From positions 48,796,001 through 48,860,000 of the forward strand of contig CM060733.1 of the NCBI GenBank assembly GCA_030704615.1: a DNA stretch of 64,000 nt. Direction: 5' to 3'. Within the stretch, counting starts at the first letter, position 1, and each line of letters starts with the position of its first letter. The notes below the pieces were generated by a model. That model did not search any database, was not told the DNA's origin, and was given only the letters and a program-made list of their open reading frames with translations. Positions 53,607 to 64,000 of the stretch are shown one piece after another. The position numbers were made by a program, and so were the translations under genes. The stretch is from Takakia lepidozioides (Eukaryota > Streptophyta > Takakiopsida > Takakiales > Takakiaceae).

Positions 53607-55838
53607 GGATCGGTACCAATCAAGCAGGCAAGGTACAGAATGAATCCCAACTATGCACAGAAGGTTGGAGAAGAGATCAAGAAGTTGGCTGAGGCTAAGT
53701 TTATATACCCAATAGAGTATACAACTTGGTTATCACCCATTGTGATAGTTCCCAAGAAGAATGGTAAACTAAGAGTTTGTGTGAACTACAAGAAGCTGAA
53801 TGCTTGTACGAAGAAAGATCATTTCCCTTTGCTATTCACAGAAGCAGTATTGGACACTGTGGCAGGCCATGAGATGTACTCATTCATTGATGGCTTCAGT
53901 GGTTATAATCAAGTGCAAGTGGCAGAAGAAGACCAAGGAAAGACAGCTTTCATCACAGACTGGGGTGCTTATGCATACAAAGTCATGCCCTTTGGACTTT
54001 GTAATGCACCAGCAACCTTTCAGAGAGTGATAAGTGAATCTTTTCATGAGTATCTGGATAGATTTCATGCAGGTGTTCTTGGATGATTTCAGTGTGTACA
54101 GCTCTAAGAATGAGCACTTGCATAAATTGGAGTTATGTCTGGCCAGATGCAGGATGAGAGGTCTGGGCCTGAATCCAGAGAAGTGTACTTTCTGTGTGAA
54201 CTCAGGGGTGCTTCTGGGACACATTGTGTGTAAGAGGGGACTTCTTGTGGATCCCAGGAAAACAGAGGCCATTAAAGCCTCTCCACCACCAGTGAATGTT
54301 AAGAGTCTAAGGAGATTCCTTGGGCAAACCAATTTACAGAAGATTTGTCAGACGGTATGAACAGATAGGAGCATCATTGAGCAAACTTCTGAAGAAAGAT
54401 GCAGTGTTTGCATGGACACCTGAATGTCAACAGGCTTTTAAAGAACTTACATTGTCAGTAACAACTACACCTGTGCTGATTAATCCTCACTGGCAGGAAA
54501 TATTTCATGTTCACTGTGATGCTTCTGGAGAAGCACTAGGAGCAGTGTTAGCCCAAAATGTTACAGGAAGGATAGATTCATCTGTGTACTATGCTAGCCG
54601 ATTGATGAACAATGCCGAAAGAAATTATAGCACAACGGAAAGAGAAGCATTGGCAATGATCTATGCAGTGAAGAAATTCAGGCATTACCTGTTGGGCAAG
54701 AAGTTTATGTTCTATGTGGATCACCAAGCTCTGATATACCTGGTAAACAAACCTCTAATAACCGGAAGAATAGCAAGATGGTTGATAATCTTGCATGAGT
54801 TTGAGTTCGAGGTTGTTTACAAGCCTGGGAGGCTGCATCTTGTGGCGGATCACTTGTCACGGTTATCAACAGGAGAACCAGCCACGGTAGTAGATGATCA
54901 ATTACCAGATGCGAGTCTATTTGCAGTGGAGGTGCAGGGAAGTGCAGATGACTGGTTAGATTGGCAGTGGCCAATCAGATACTACCTTGCTCATGGTCAG
55001 TGCCCACCAAGTTATGGAAAGGAGCAGAGAAAGAGAATTGCTATCAAGGCTCTACCTTACACTATGGTAGGGAGCAGAATGTATAAGCTAGGACCAGATG
55101 GAGTGCTGAAGCGATGCTTATACCACCATGAAGTTAATAAAGTTTTGGAGGAAGGTCATAAAGGAGTGGCAGGAGGTCATTTTGGAGAAGAGACTACCAG
55201 TAGGAAGATACTACATGCAGGTTACTGGTGGCCTACTTTGTTCAAAGATATACATAAGTATTGTCAGAGTTGTGATGAATGTCAGAGGCTAGGACCTTTG
55301 CAGAGATATGGGAAGATGGCTTTGCATCCTACAATGCCTACGGAACCATTTCAGAAATGGGGACTAGACTTTGTTGGACCAATTAACCCACCGGCCAAGA
55401 ATACACAGAACAAGTACATAATTACAGCCACTGATTATACTACGAAGTGGGTGGAAGCTAAAGCTTTGAGGGACAACATAGCCAAGTCCACAGCAAGGTT
55501 CATGTATGAGAACATACTTACACGATTTGGCTGTCCCTTGGAATTTATCAGTGATCAGGGAAGTCACTTCATTAATGAGACCATTGAATTATTGACTAAA
55601 GAGTTCATGATTGTGCATAAGAAGAGTACAACATATTACCTACAGGGTAATGGGCAGGCAGAGGCTACCAACAAAATACTATGTATTATTTTGGCTAAGA
55701 TAGTCAATGCAAACAGAACGGTACAAAGCTGCTGACAGCTTTGTGGTCATACAGGACTTCATATAAAATCACCACTAAGTATACACCATTCCAATTAGTT
55801 TATGGTATGGAAGCTTTACTTCCAGTGGAATTCTTGTA
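53607..55838 (+). pseudogene. gypsy reverse transcriptase, RNase H and integrase, broken
   Basis: RT begins SPIVIVPKKNGKLRVCVNYK, with DGFSGYNQVQVAEEDQGKTA and VMPFGLCNAPATFQRV. A frame change near 54075 places the catalytic VFLDDFSVYS in the next frame, and another near 54335 precedes RRFVRRYEQIGASL. RNase H: HCDASGEALGAVLAQN, NYSTTEREALAMIYA, VDHQALIYLV. Integrase: an HHCC zinc region (55130-55290, ending CQSCDECQRLG), WGLDFVGPIN, DQGSHF and QGNGQAEATNKI, the catalytic D,D,E series. A frame break near 55720 is followed by WSYRTSYK and GMEALLPVEF, then an abrupt end at about 55838, so the C-terminus is lost. Confidence 0.9.
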
Positions 55839-55943
55839 CCACAGTATGACACAGCCTGTCACATCACAACACAGCCTACTAGGGTTACACAATCCATAGG
55901 ATCAGTGACAGGTGGACGTGGGTTAACATCCGGAGAGTGACCA

Positions 55944-58900
55944 GTGGAAAAGTGGACGAAAGCACGTGTAGAAATGGACACGTGGACGCTAGGGCGAGAC
56001 ACACAGCCGGACATGGATTGCAAAGGCAACTGTCATCAAAGAAAAAGACAAAATTGGCCGTCAAAGTACCTACCCGACACATTAACTTATTATGGGCCCA
56101 TTAATGCATACGGGGAAAGGGTAACGGAACCCTTAAAAAGTACTGAAAAGCGAAATCCATGTCACATGTGCTATCCTAGTGGACAGTCCAGAGTAGAAAA
56201 TCCATGGAAGGAAATGAAATCTAAAATCCAGTCACAGCAGTTACAGCCAATCAAAAGCCAGAAGCAGAATCAAGAAAATGGAGGAATTTTAAGCGCAAGA
56301 GTCGGCGTCGTTCCAAGTAACGGGCGTCACGACGGGACAGACCATCAATGCTATAGCTTTGAAGCTATGGAGGAACTAACAGACTATACGCTCGCGATAC
56401 TACTTACGCAGTGGCACGGGGATAGAAGAACAGAGAGTATCTTTTCTCTTAATCGATGCTTGCAAGCCCCGCAGGCTTACAAGAAATTACCCATAGCATT
56501 TTGTGGCAACCATACGTTTATGCTTTGTGCCCTGCAAGCATTTCTTCAATTGTTACAGCCAAAACCTTTCTATGGGTCTAGAATGAAGAGAGTGAGAGGA
56601 ATGGAAGAAATCAGGGTGAAGAGCACCACAATCCTGCAGAAACAAACGATTGCTACTCCACAGGCGGTACAGTTACTGAAGGAGCTGCGATTAGAAGGAT
56701 TGCAAAGCAAAGATTGGACATTGCACCATAGGCAGTATATGTTACAATTCTTGCAGAACTTTGAGCCTAGGACAGGAGCAACAACGGTGAAGGGAGTTGA
56801 ATTAGAAATTACTCCCCTATACCTACAGCAATTGTTTGAATTGCCATCAGGTCAGGTGCATGTGGAGGAGCACAAGGCAAGACTGCAAATAGGGGACTTA
56901 TTCCAAGAAGGGAGTTTCTTTAAAACTCAGGGTTATGCTTGTACCAAGGCCGTGTACCCAGGGCTAAGGGAGGTAGGCCAGGTATTGAACGTTCTGCTTG
57001 CCATGAAACAGAACCAACAGTATTTAAGCAGATCCTTTACAGAGGAAATACTCAAAGCCCTAAGAGGAGAAGAGGTAGCATTGGCAGACATAATATACAA
57101 CGTACTGGTAGAGGAGATGAAAAGATTACAGGGCACTGCCGCAAAGTCTCCTATCATAGTGTCTGGGTCAATCATTGCTCAAATAATTCTTGATTCTTGC
57201 ATACTTGATGCTCGGGAAAGAAAGGAGATGGGAGTGTTTGAGGCCGAAACCACTGCAATGGAAGAGCAAGGCTCTTCACACAGTGAGGGTGGACTGGCAG
57301 GGCAACCCCAGTCTAAGAGACAGAGGCGGGGAAAGACTGTAGTGGCGGATCCACTGGCTTCACGGAAACCGCATGATAATGTTTCCCAAGCTCTTGTGCA
57401 GGAAGGGGCACAGCAGCACAGAGAGCTGCTATTATTGGAAGCAGGGCCTTCAGAGAGGGAAGAGGAAGTTACTTCAGTATCACAGCCATCACAGCCACAT
57501 GATCGGCTTGTCACAGAGTTACCACAAGTTGTCCATGCAGTTCCACCACAAATAATTGATTTGGAGAAAGAAGGGTTAGATATCCCCACTACAGAACAGG
57601 TGGTGGCAGAAATTGAGAAGGGGGACCTTCTCTATGAAAATTCTGGTTTGGTCAGGGAAACAATGATTGCAGAGGTGCAGCGGTTGTCCAGGGGAAACCC
57701 TGCTGTGCATATAATACACACACCTGTGACGGAGGTACCATAGGTAGAATGTCAAGACACTGCAACACATGTGACGGATGAAGTGGTTTAGGAAGAAAAT
57801 CTGGTGGGGCAATGGCCTGAATGGTTCGTGAGGCATCACACTGTTGAGGATCAGGGAGAACAGCCGCAAGCTCACCATGATGACCCTCAACAGGCCATGC
57901 TTATGAGTTCCATAAGCATGACACTTAATTTGTTGGGCACTTATGTCAAATCCCATGTTCCAACTACCCAATTGGAAGCTTTGAGGGAGGAACTCAGGAA
58001 GGAGTTTGAGGCTTGACTTGCCACTGAGTGTGCAAACAAGGTCAATGAGGAGGTCACTCTCAAGATACAGCAAGACTTAGAGAGTACAAAGGCTGCTTTG
58101 CAATTGGCCAAGGAACAATTGATTGAGGCAGGCCTCGCGCAAGACCAGTTGCACGAAGCACATAAGCAACAGCTATACCAAATGCAGGTGAAGCATGAAA
58201 GCAAGTTGCAAGAAGTGAATGCACTACATACGGAGTTACAGACAGTGCATGACAGGATGGCCATACAATGTGCTACACTCACAACTACGCTTGAGCACAC
58301 TACATTAGAAGTTAACAATCAAGCGGAAAGATGTACGAAGGCAGAGGCAGAGAATGTCGAGCAAGCGAAACTCATTGTCGATATGAAGAATACAATCTGT
58401 CGCAATGAGAATACCTTCAAGCAATACAGGCAGATTGAAGCTGACCAAGAGAGGTACATCCTGGAATTGCAACAAACGCTCATGTCCAATAGAAATGAAC
58501 TCTCTGTGGCTAACAAGGATTGGAAGGAAGCCAATAATCTAGCTGCTGCATATGCGAATTTGGTTGAACCTCATGCGAAGCGCATGGAGGCTTTACAGCA
58601 GCAGATAGATGTGTACAGGCTCACAGAGGAACAGACTCTCAGGGGTGCCACAAGCAACTTGGTGGATAACCTCCTTATGCAGGTCTGGTTAGCACAAGGG
58701 CCGGTGGAAGGCAAAGCACCACGAAAGCTCATCCAAAGCGAGATGAATGAGCTCAGACTGCAAGTGCAGAACATTGTCACAACTACTATAGACAATGTCT
58801 ATAGTAGGATAGCGGAGCTACAAGAGGATGTAGACGGCCTGCAGACTCAGGTGGAGGACCTGACATCAAATATTGACAAAAGAGTCTTTGTACCTGAGGA

Positions 58901-60140
58901 GCAACTGATGGCTTCTTATTTACAAGCCAGAACTTTGGCTTTTCAGTCTTCTTCGCAAGGGGTGCAGGAGATGCCAATGGTACAATAGCCAGTGCCACCA
59001 ACACCACAACAAGTCACTGTGCCAGTAGCTGACCCTGTTGTTACTACAGCCACACCACAGCCACCACAGCCTGAGGTATGGGGGAATGCTGCTTTTAACC
59101 CACCTAAAACTCCTGCTGCACGGGAGTACAGTCGGGCTGTGATTATGCCCTTCAACCAAATTCCCATTGTGTTGGATTTGGCTTGGAAGGAATTTAGTCA
59201 TCCGCAGTCGTTGGCACATTACTATCAAATCATGCGCATTTGGCTGCCAGTGGCAACTAGGACTAAAGTTCTTCCGAACAATCGACCTATTGAGGATCAT
59301 CACTTTGCGCAGTACTGGCATGAGGCAAGTACCATGTTGAAGGAATTAATTGTCTTCCAAGTTGTACATGGATTCATTTATACCAAGACCAAAGAGGTAG
59401 CAAGTATTGTCATGGGCTGCGGGTTATACTACGCTGCTTGTTTTCTGGCACGTTATCACATTGAGCAGCAGAAGATGCAAACGCGCTTTCTGAGTTATTC
59501 CAGTGGGGATCATTGGGTCTTACCTTCAGTGCCACCTCATATGTACCTATATGAGGCAAAAGTTATGATGCAAAAGGATTCTCAGATTCATTCATGGTTT
59601 CATGCGGCCTGGAACAATTTGTCAACATAGAAATTCGGCCCTGACGATATTTTCTTTAAGGGACATGAGGCATGGAAATACTTGCACAATTCACAAGTCA
59701 TTGGTACCCCACTCACCTGGACAGACAAGGAGCTCAGGGTCTTCACCAATTTTGCAATTCAACGCTTACAACAAGTTTTACAGTTTAAACTTCCAGACAT
59801 GGTGGGACAACATTGTATGCCCCAGAAAATTCCAGTTAGAGTTCGACCATTAAAACATCTCAGGGGGGACGAGGATTCTGATACTATTGTTTCTTCAGCG
59901 GACTCTTTTGACATGGCAGAGGACTATGCAATTCAGATGGCAGAGAAGAAGCGACGGGGGTCTCCTATGCCTGGAAGATTACCTCGATATCAGCCTCCAG
60001 AGGGACTGACATATCCAGGTAGTGTTCAATCATCTCCATCAACCAGTGACAGACCTCGGGCTCGCACACAGAGTCCTTCACAAGACTCTCAATGTCAGAA
60101 GGGTGCTCGCTCACAAAGGTTTGCTAATCCCAAACAGTAA
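55944..60140 (+). pseudogene. Long post-pol reading frame of the gypsy element, function unknown
   Basis: A single frame runs about 1,400 codons from 55944 to the stop at 60138. It is broken only by stops at 57741 (TAG), 57789 (TAG), 58014 (TGA), 58986 (TAG) and 59628 (TAG), with no indel needed. Regions: basic N-terminus; a folded-looking part about 56580-57230 (LKELRLEGLQSKDW; GVELEITPLYLQQLFELPSG); a Gln/Glu-rich acidic linker to 57740; a long predicted coiled coil 58020-58900 rich in Gln, Glu and Leu; a Pro/Thr-rich hinge near 59000; a second folded-looking part 59100-59850; and a Ser/Arg/Pro-rich basic tail. I see no signal peptide or clear membrane span, so an envelope-like role is not supported. 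No family recognised. Same strand as pol, about 105 bp after the pol remnant. Confidence 0.75.
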
Positions 60141-60289
60141 ACCGTGAGGACACGGCTTTTTGAGAGGGGAAGGGGTAATGTTAGAGGACTGCCAGGGACT
60201 TAAGGCACTTTTATGAGTTCTGTAGGGTCTGGGACTTAGACATTTTTATGGGTTCCAAACGGTACCCTTATTTTTTACATAGACCAGTC

Positions 60290-60495
60290 ACAGCCCGACA
60301 CAGTCGCACAGCCAGTCACAACTTAACACAGCCGACACAGCCCGACACAGTCGCACAACCAGTCACAGCTCGACACAGCCCGACACAGTCCAACACAGCC
60401 CGACACAGCCGCCACATCTTCGCACAGCCCTACACAGCCCGACACAGCCAGTCACAGCCTGCCACAGCCTGATACAGCCAGTCACAGCTCGGCAC
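60290..60495 (+). repeat. CACAGCC-type tandem array in the 3' LTR
   Basis: Shorter version of the array at 48955-49230, same unit types. Confidence 0.85.
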
Positions 60496-60687
60496 AACTG
60501 GGGAATAGTTACCATTGGCAGGGAACGATTGTGGGGGAACGACATCTGAAAAGGAACGTGTACTACAGAGATAACGGTTAGTTAGGAAAGCGGTTAGAAC
60601 GGCTAGTAAAGAGATAAAGCGGGAAGCGGGGACATCTGAGGGGATCACTTCTGGGGGAAGATCACTTCTGGAAGGACTTCGGGGGCT

Positions 60688-60714
60688 GGGGGGGGGGGGG
60701 GGGGGGGGGGGGGG
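60688..60714 (+). repeat. 27-base guanine homopolymer
   Basis: An uninterrupted run of 27 G within the 3' LTR, preceded by GGGGGCT. It could form a G-quadruplex or be a sequencing or assembly length artefact. Confidence 0.85.
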
Positions 60715-61199
60715 TTCACAACTTGGAAAGGAAGCGGAGAGCGCATCTGCGAGCAGAAAGAGGGAGAGCACGGAGTAGGAGGAGAACGATCTGTTGATAC
60801 TTGCTGAATGCAAGAAGTAGAGTTGTAATGTAGAGCATAATAGAGACACCATGGCTTCAGCCTGATACTTGATAGATATTAATCTGATACATACTTCATA
60901 CTCACACTGTGTAGAGAGACCTGAGTGAAGCTGTGGAATGAATGGATGGAACTTGATAGATTTATGAAGCAAACTGATACTTAATTACAGATAGTAAGGT
61001 AACTCGCTAACATGAATGCGGGAAGGAGTACAAATAGGAAACACCCCCATGATACATTAGCTGTAGGTCATGACTGATTGTTCTGAGCGGGCTGAGTGCT
61101 TAGAGATTTCCAACTCTTCTATCTTGGAGTTCCCACCTCAGATAGCGAAGGGATGGGTGAGTAAAAGCCGCGCGACACCTTCCAGCAGGAAGGTGGACA

Positions 61200-61275
61200 C
61201 ATTTATGACACACCAGACGGTGGTTTGAACCCACAACCACATCCAACGTGGTATGTGCCCATTACCACTGGGCTA
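61200..61275 (-). repeat. tRNA-like SINE head candidate
   Basis: On the minus strand TAGCCCAGTGG fits the Pol III A box exactly and GGTTCAAACCA fits the B box with one mismatch, about 30 bp apart. It lies just outside the gypsy 3' LTR. The 3' boundary is unknown; a dispersed repeat lies on the far side. Confidence 0.5.
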
Positions 61276-61314
61276 CATGCTGGTTGTCTATATTCAGTAT
61301 TAACAATGCACTAG

Positions 61315-61400
61315 GGCTTCGCGTTGCTCCGCACTACTAGCGACGAATTCTGAGAACTACGTTCAATTTTTCACAAAAAGGGGTGGGTCATCCCCATGGT
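61315..61400. repeat. Dispersed repeat, copy 2
   Basis: GGCTTCGCGTTGCTCCGCAC through AAAAGGGGTGGGTCATCCCC, matching 42219-42305 with few differences. Confidence 0.82.
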
Positions 61401-61539
61401 ACATCCCATATGTCATTGTTTTCCGGAAGAAGAATGGCGGAGTGTTGCCGAAGCTACCATATTATTTTTATTTTTCAAAGGAAAGAGGGCTGAAATCTTG
61501 CTGGTCCCTCCTCTTCAGCATCCCCAGAGTTTGGAAGCA

Positions 61540-61616
61540 TAAAAAGGGGTGGGTTAACCCCAGAGTGTTACATACATCATGTGTTTCTTTGTTTTTCAAA
61601 AAAATGGTGGATTGTT
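61540..61616. repeat. Dispersed repeat, partial copy 3
   Basis: AAAAAGGGGTGGGTTAACCCC, a short gap, GTGTTACATACATC and AAAAAAATGGTGGATTG, matching only the second half of the 42217-42358 repeat. Confidence 0.65.
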
Positions 61617-61813
61617 GCTGAGGCTACCACATCTTGTTTAGCCATTCTGTCAAACGCTGAGAATGCATCCTTCATACTCCCACATTTGGCATACATGTCA
61701 ACTAGAGTAGTCTCCGGAATGATATCTCGGGCAATCCTAGCTTGGGTGATGTCAGCATCGACCTCTTTGCCTTTTTCCAGGGCTACTTGGCTGGCACATG
61801 CACGAGAATACAA
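61577..61813 (-). pseudogene. PPR fragment, minus strand
   Basis: ACASQVALEKGKEVDADITQ, PETTLVDMYAKCGSMKDAF and AFDRMAKQDVVAS make up one L-S pair. The frame then runs into repeat sequence. No start, no neighbouring motif in frame. A separate, more diverged lineage than the 18-19 and 44-45 kb units. Confidence 0.7.
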
Positions 61814-61819
61814 ATGAAC

Positions 61820-62660
61820 GGGAGGTTTTGATACAACTGACAGATTTGTATTATGAATGTTCTTTATATGATATTTTTAAATTTTCAATTGGTTTCGACC
61901 ATGGAGCTTGGCCAATGACAGAGACACTCTACTTGAAAAACTGCTATAATCTTGCTTGTTGCATGATTGAACCCTCCTACTCCACAAAGCACTCTGCGTT
62001 TGATCTGTAACTGAAGAGCTATGCTGCTGATTGGAGTGATGTTGCGAGTAGGGGCCCGACCAGTGATCTACACAAGGAAGGGAAATGCTAGTGGAAGGCA
62101 TCGTTGCAAGGTAGAGCTGCCTGGAGACTAAATGCTAATCTTGAACCACAGGTGACTGCATAATGACCCTGTCTGCAGCAAATTAGCATTGGAAACCAAT
62201 TAGACTCAAGTCTGGACACCTTGCATACACTTGGGAGGCACTAACATTTCTCACATGACTGCAAGAGAGAAAAAAATAGATTGAACAACTCCAAAACCCT
62301 AAAGTAGGTCAACTACGTCAACCCCTCACCGACAAAAGGCTGAAAAGTCAGTTGACAGGCGATTCTCCAAGGCATTGTTCAATGCAGGTGCCCACATCTG
62401 CCCTCAACAGTTAGTGCGAGTTGTGGGCAAACCCATGGACCACCGTCACTTACCCTAATTCTATCTGCAAGATTCTATGTGGCTAGCACCATTGTGGAAT
62501 CATGCAGGTGACTTAGGCATAAGCTCAGTCAACAATGCTGCTAGAGAGAGCCCCGACATGATCATATGACAAGAATCAACTTGCTTATCCTACAAGCAGT
62601 TGATTGCTTGACACTGCAGCCTCAAACCCCCCAGCATTGTCATGGAGCAGCGTCTAAATT
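61820..62660. other. Non-coding stretch
   Basis: No supported coding sequence, RNA or repeat beyond the flanking PPR remnants. Confidence 0.4.
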
Positions 62661-62665
62661 GGCAT

Positions 62666-63250
62666 CTACTGGTCGAAGAGAATGACACAGGCCTTGAGAA
62701 CACAAATGAACGTAACGTTGTTGGGTGTCACCATTTCCTGTATCATTTGCTCATAGATATCTAAAGCCTCCACATCCTGCGATCGACATTGCGCTGGGAT
62801 TGCGCTCCATGATACCACATCTTGCTCAGTCATGTTGTCAAACACATCCCGTGCATCCTTTAAGCTGCCGCATTTGGCATACCTGTTAAAAAGTGCATTT
62901 TCTATAGAGATATATGAGGCAACTCCATCTTTGATGATGTCAGCATGGACCTCCTCCAGGGCTGTTATGCTGACACATGCATTGAGAATGGAAATGAGCG
63001 TGACCTTGTTGGGCGTTATGCCTTCCCGTATCATCTGCTCATACATCTCAAAAGCCTCCATCATCGCACTCCATGAGACCACATTTTGTTGAGACGTTTT
63101 GTCAAAAACTTGTCTGGCATCGTTCAAGCTCCCATACTTGGCATACATATCGACAAAGGCAGTGTCCAGAATGATGTCAGCTCATGGACCTCGATACTTT
63201 TTTCCAGGGCTCCTAGGCTGGCACAAGCATTGAGAACAGAAATGAATGTA
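62666..63250 (-). pseudogene. PPR fragment, minus strand, about two triplets
   Basis: The open stretch 63148-62666 has VVSWSAMMEAFEMYEQMIRE, GITPNKVTLISILNACVSIT, ALFNRYAKCGSLKDARDVF and QDVVSWSA. Upstream, 63240-63150 continues the family in another frame (NACASLGALEKSIEVHE). It ends in mid-array with a stop. No E or DYW domain is attached. Confidence 0.72.
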
Positions 63251-63299
63251 ATAATGTTGGGTGTCACACCTCATGAGAAGCACATTGCTCTATAGTGTG

Positions 63300-64000
63300 A
63301 AAAGAAGGGGCGTGAATCCCCTTCTGTGCAAGTCTAGTTGTGCTCCTCCCCAGGTCAATTGGAGGGAAGGAAAGGAGCTCTCCTCTCAGGTGATCCAACC
63401 ATCGTCACTCGGTGTGGGTTTCCCTCAGGTCCTTCATGATCAGAGTTCACACAATCCTCATCCACGCCGCAGCGGAAGAGAAGACATGGATGGGGAGTCT
63501 GTATTGTTTTCACCCGTGGTTCTACTTCTACACGACATCCTCTCCCTGGTACACTGCACCAGCCATGTTACCATGCTGTCTTCAGTGATGCAACCAGCCC
63601 TACGTCAGTGATGACCACTGCCCTTGTGGGCAGCTCCCTTGGTCAGCAACAAGTGGAATCCCCTTTGTAATAAGATCACAATTTGGAAGGAGGCAACTCA
63701 GATCTGCCATGAGTTGCAGGCCCACCAGTTTGGCCCTTCATGGGTTCATGCTTTCTTTATCTTACCGCCCCAATCATCCATTCCTCTCCATCCCCTCTTG
63801 CTGGTCAGCTCTCTCCCTTATGTCCTTTTCTCTCTCCCTCTCTCTTTCTTTCAGGGTGAGTAGGTTCCTCACTCTTTCCACTGTAGCATGTCTATGATGC
63901 AATGCAATGCGCATTCAGCCAAGCATCCAGTGCACCCAGCATTGAAATCAACCTTGGTCACACAAGATATAATCAGCCCTTTTATCAGTCCCTCTCTTGC
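63300..64000. other. Right-hand end of the window
   Basis: A reading frame at 63261-63611 (+) has no recognisable domain. A CT-rich tract (63820-63855) precedes AGGGTGAG, which could be coincidence. No gene call. Confidence 0.35.

Larger units (their letters stand above)
48846..61177 (+). mobile_element. Ty3/gypsy LTR retrotransposon, large and decayed
   Basis: About 12.3 kb. The order is 5' LTR (truncated), gag with an embedded LINE fragment, protease, reverse transcriptase, RNase H, integrase (truncated), a long extra reading frame, and the 3' LTR. The LTR starts TGTTAGAGGAC at 48846 and again at 60179. CCTTC precedes the first copy (48841-48845) and follows ...GCGCGACA at 61177, giving a plausible 5-bp target duplication. 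No chromodomain is seen. Domain style and the post-pol frame recall the Athila/Tat side of the family, but clade placement is inference. Confidence 0.85.
60179..61177 (+). repeat. gypsy 3' LTR
   Basis: About 999 bp if the end is ...GCGACA at 61177, supported by CCTTC on both outer flanks. It contains a CACAG repeat array (60290-60495) and a 27-base G run (60688-60714). Confidence 0.7.

Noticed and set aside
55944-60140. Envelope-like gene
   Set aside because: No signal peptide, membrane-spanning segment or fusion-type features visible; long coiled coil and basic tail instead.

Overview
This is nuclear DNA of a land plant, most likely a seedless one (fern, lycophyte or moss). Three genes match plant proteins across many GT-AG introns. 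Degenerate PLS/DYW-type pentatricopeptide (PPR) sequences recur, and plant-type Ty1/copia, Ty3/gypsy and LINE elements fill most of the rest. I cannot name the species. There are no prokaryotic or organellar gene blocks.

Layout. 1-5.8 kb: a minus-strand multi-exon locus of unknown function with several disabling lesions; its introns carry copies of a short palindrome. 7.4-10.1 kb: a three-exon dUTPase (+). 10.5-13.8 kb: an ankyrin-AAA+ ATPase of the plant CbbX/CfxQ-like family in seven exons (-). 15.5-19.4 kb: a tandemly duplicated field of broken PPR sequence (+). 21.4-35.6 kb: a ten-exon eIF2D (ligatin) gene (+) whose introns 5 and 9 each hold an antisense copy of the same LINE. 37.2-40.9 kb: a deleted copia element (-) with both LTRs. 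42.1-45.7 kb: another PPR/DYW fragment cluster bracketed by copies of a very small LTR element whose LTR contains a tRNA-like Pol III promoter. 46.5-47.3 kb: a non-autonomous hAT-like transposon with a perfect 8-bp target duplication. 48.8-61.2 kb: a decayed 12.3-kb Ty3/gypsy element with tandem-repeat LTRs, a LINE fragment inside gag and a very long extra reading frame after pol. 61.3-63.3 kb: more repeats and minus-strand PPR fragments.

The three well-supported host genes are housekeeping: nucleotide-pool sanitation, an AAA+ remodeller and a translation factor. Rejoining their exons restores the frame: 174, 476 and 593 residues with no internal stop. Everything else supported here is mobile or decaying.

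Strongest leads for something undescribed: (1) the TRIM/SMART-type element with a tRNA-like module inside its LTR; (2) the roughly 1,400-codon sense reading frame downstream of gypsy pol; (3) a copia primer site matching the anticodon region of initiator tRNA-Met; (4) the captured LINE segment inside gypsy gag; (5) the intronic palindrome family at 0.4-2.2 kb.
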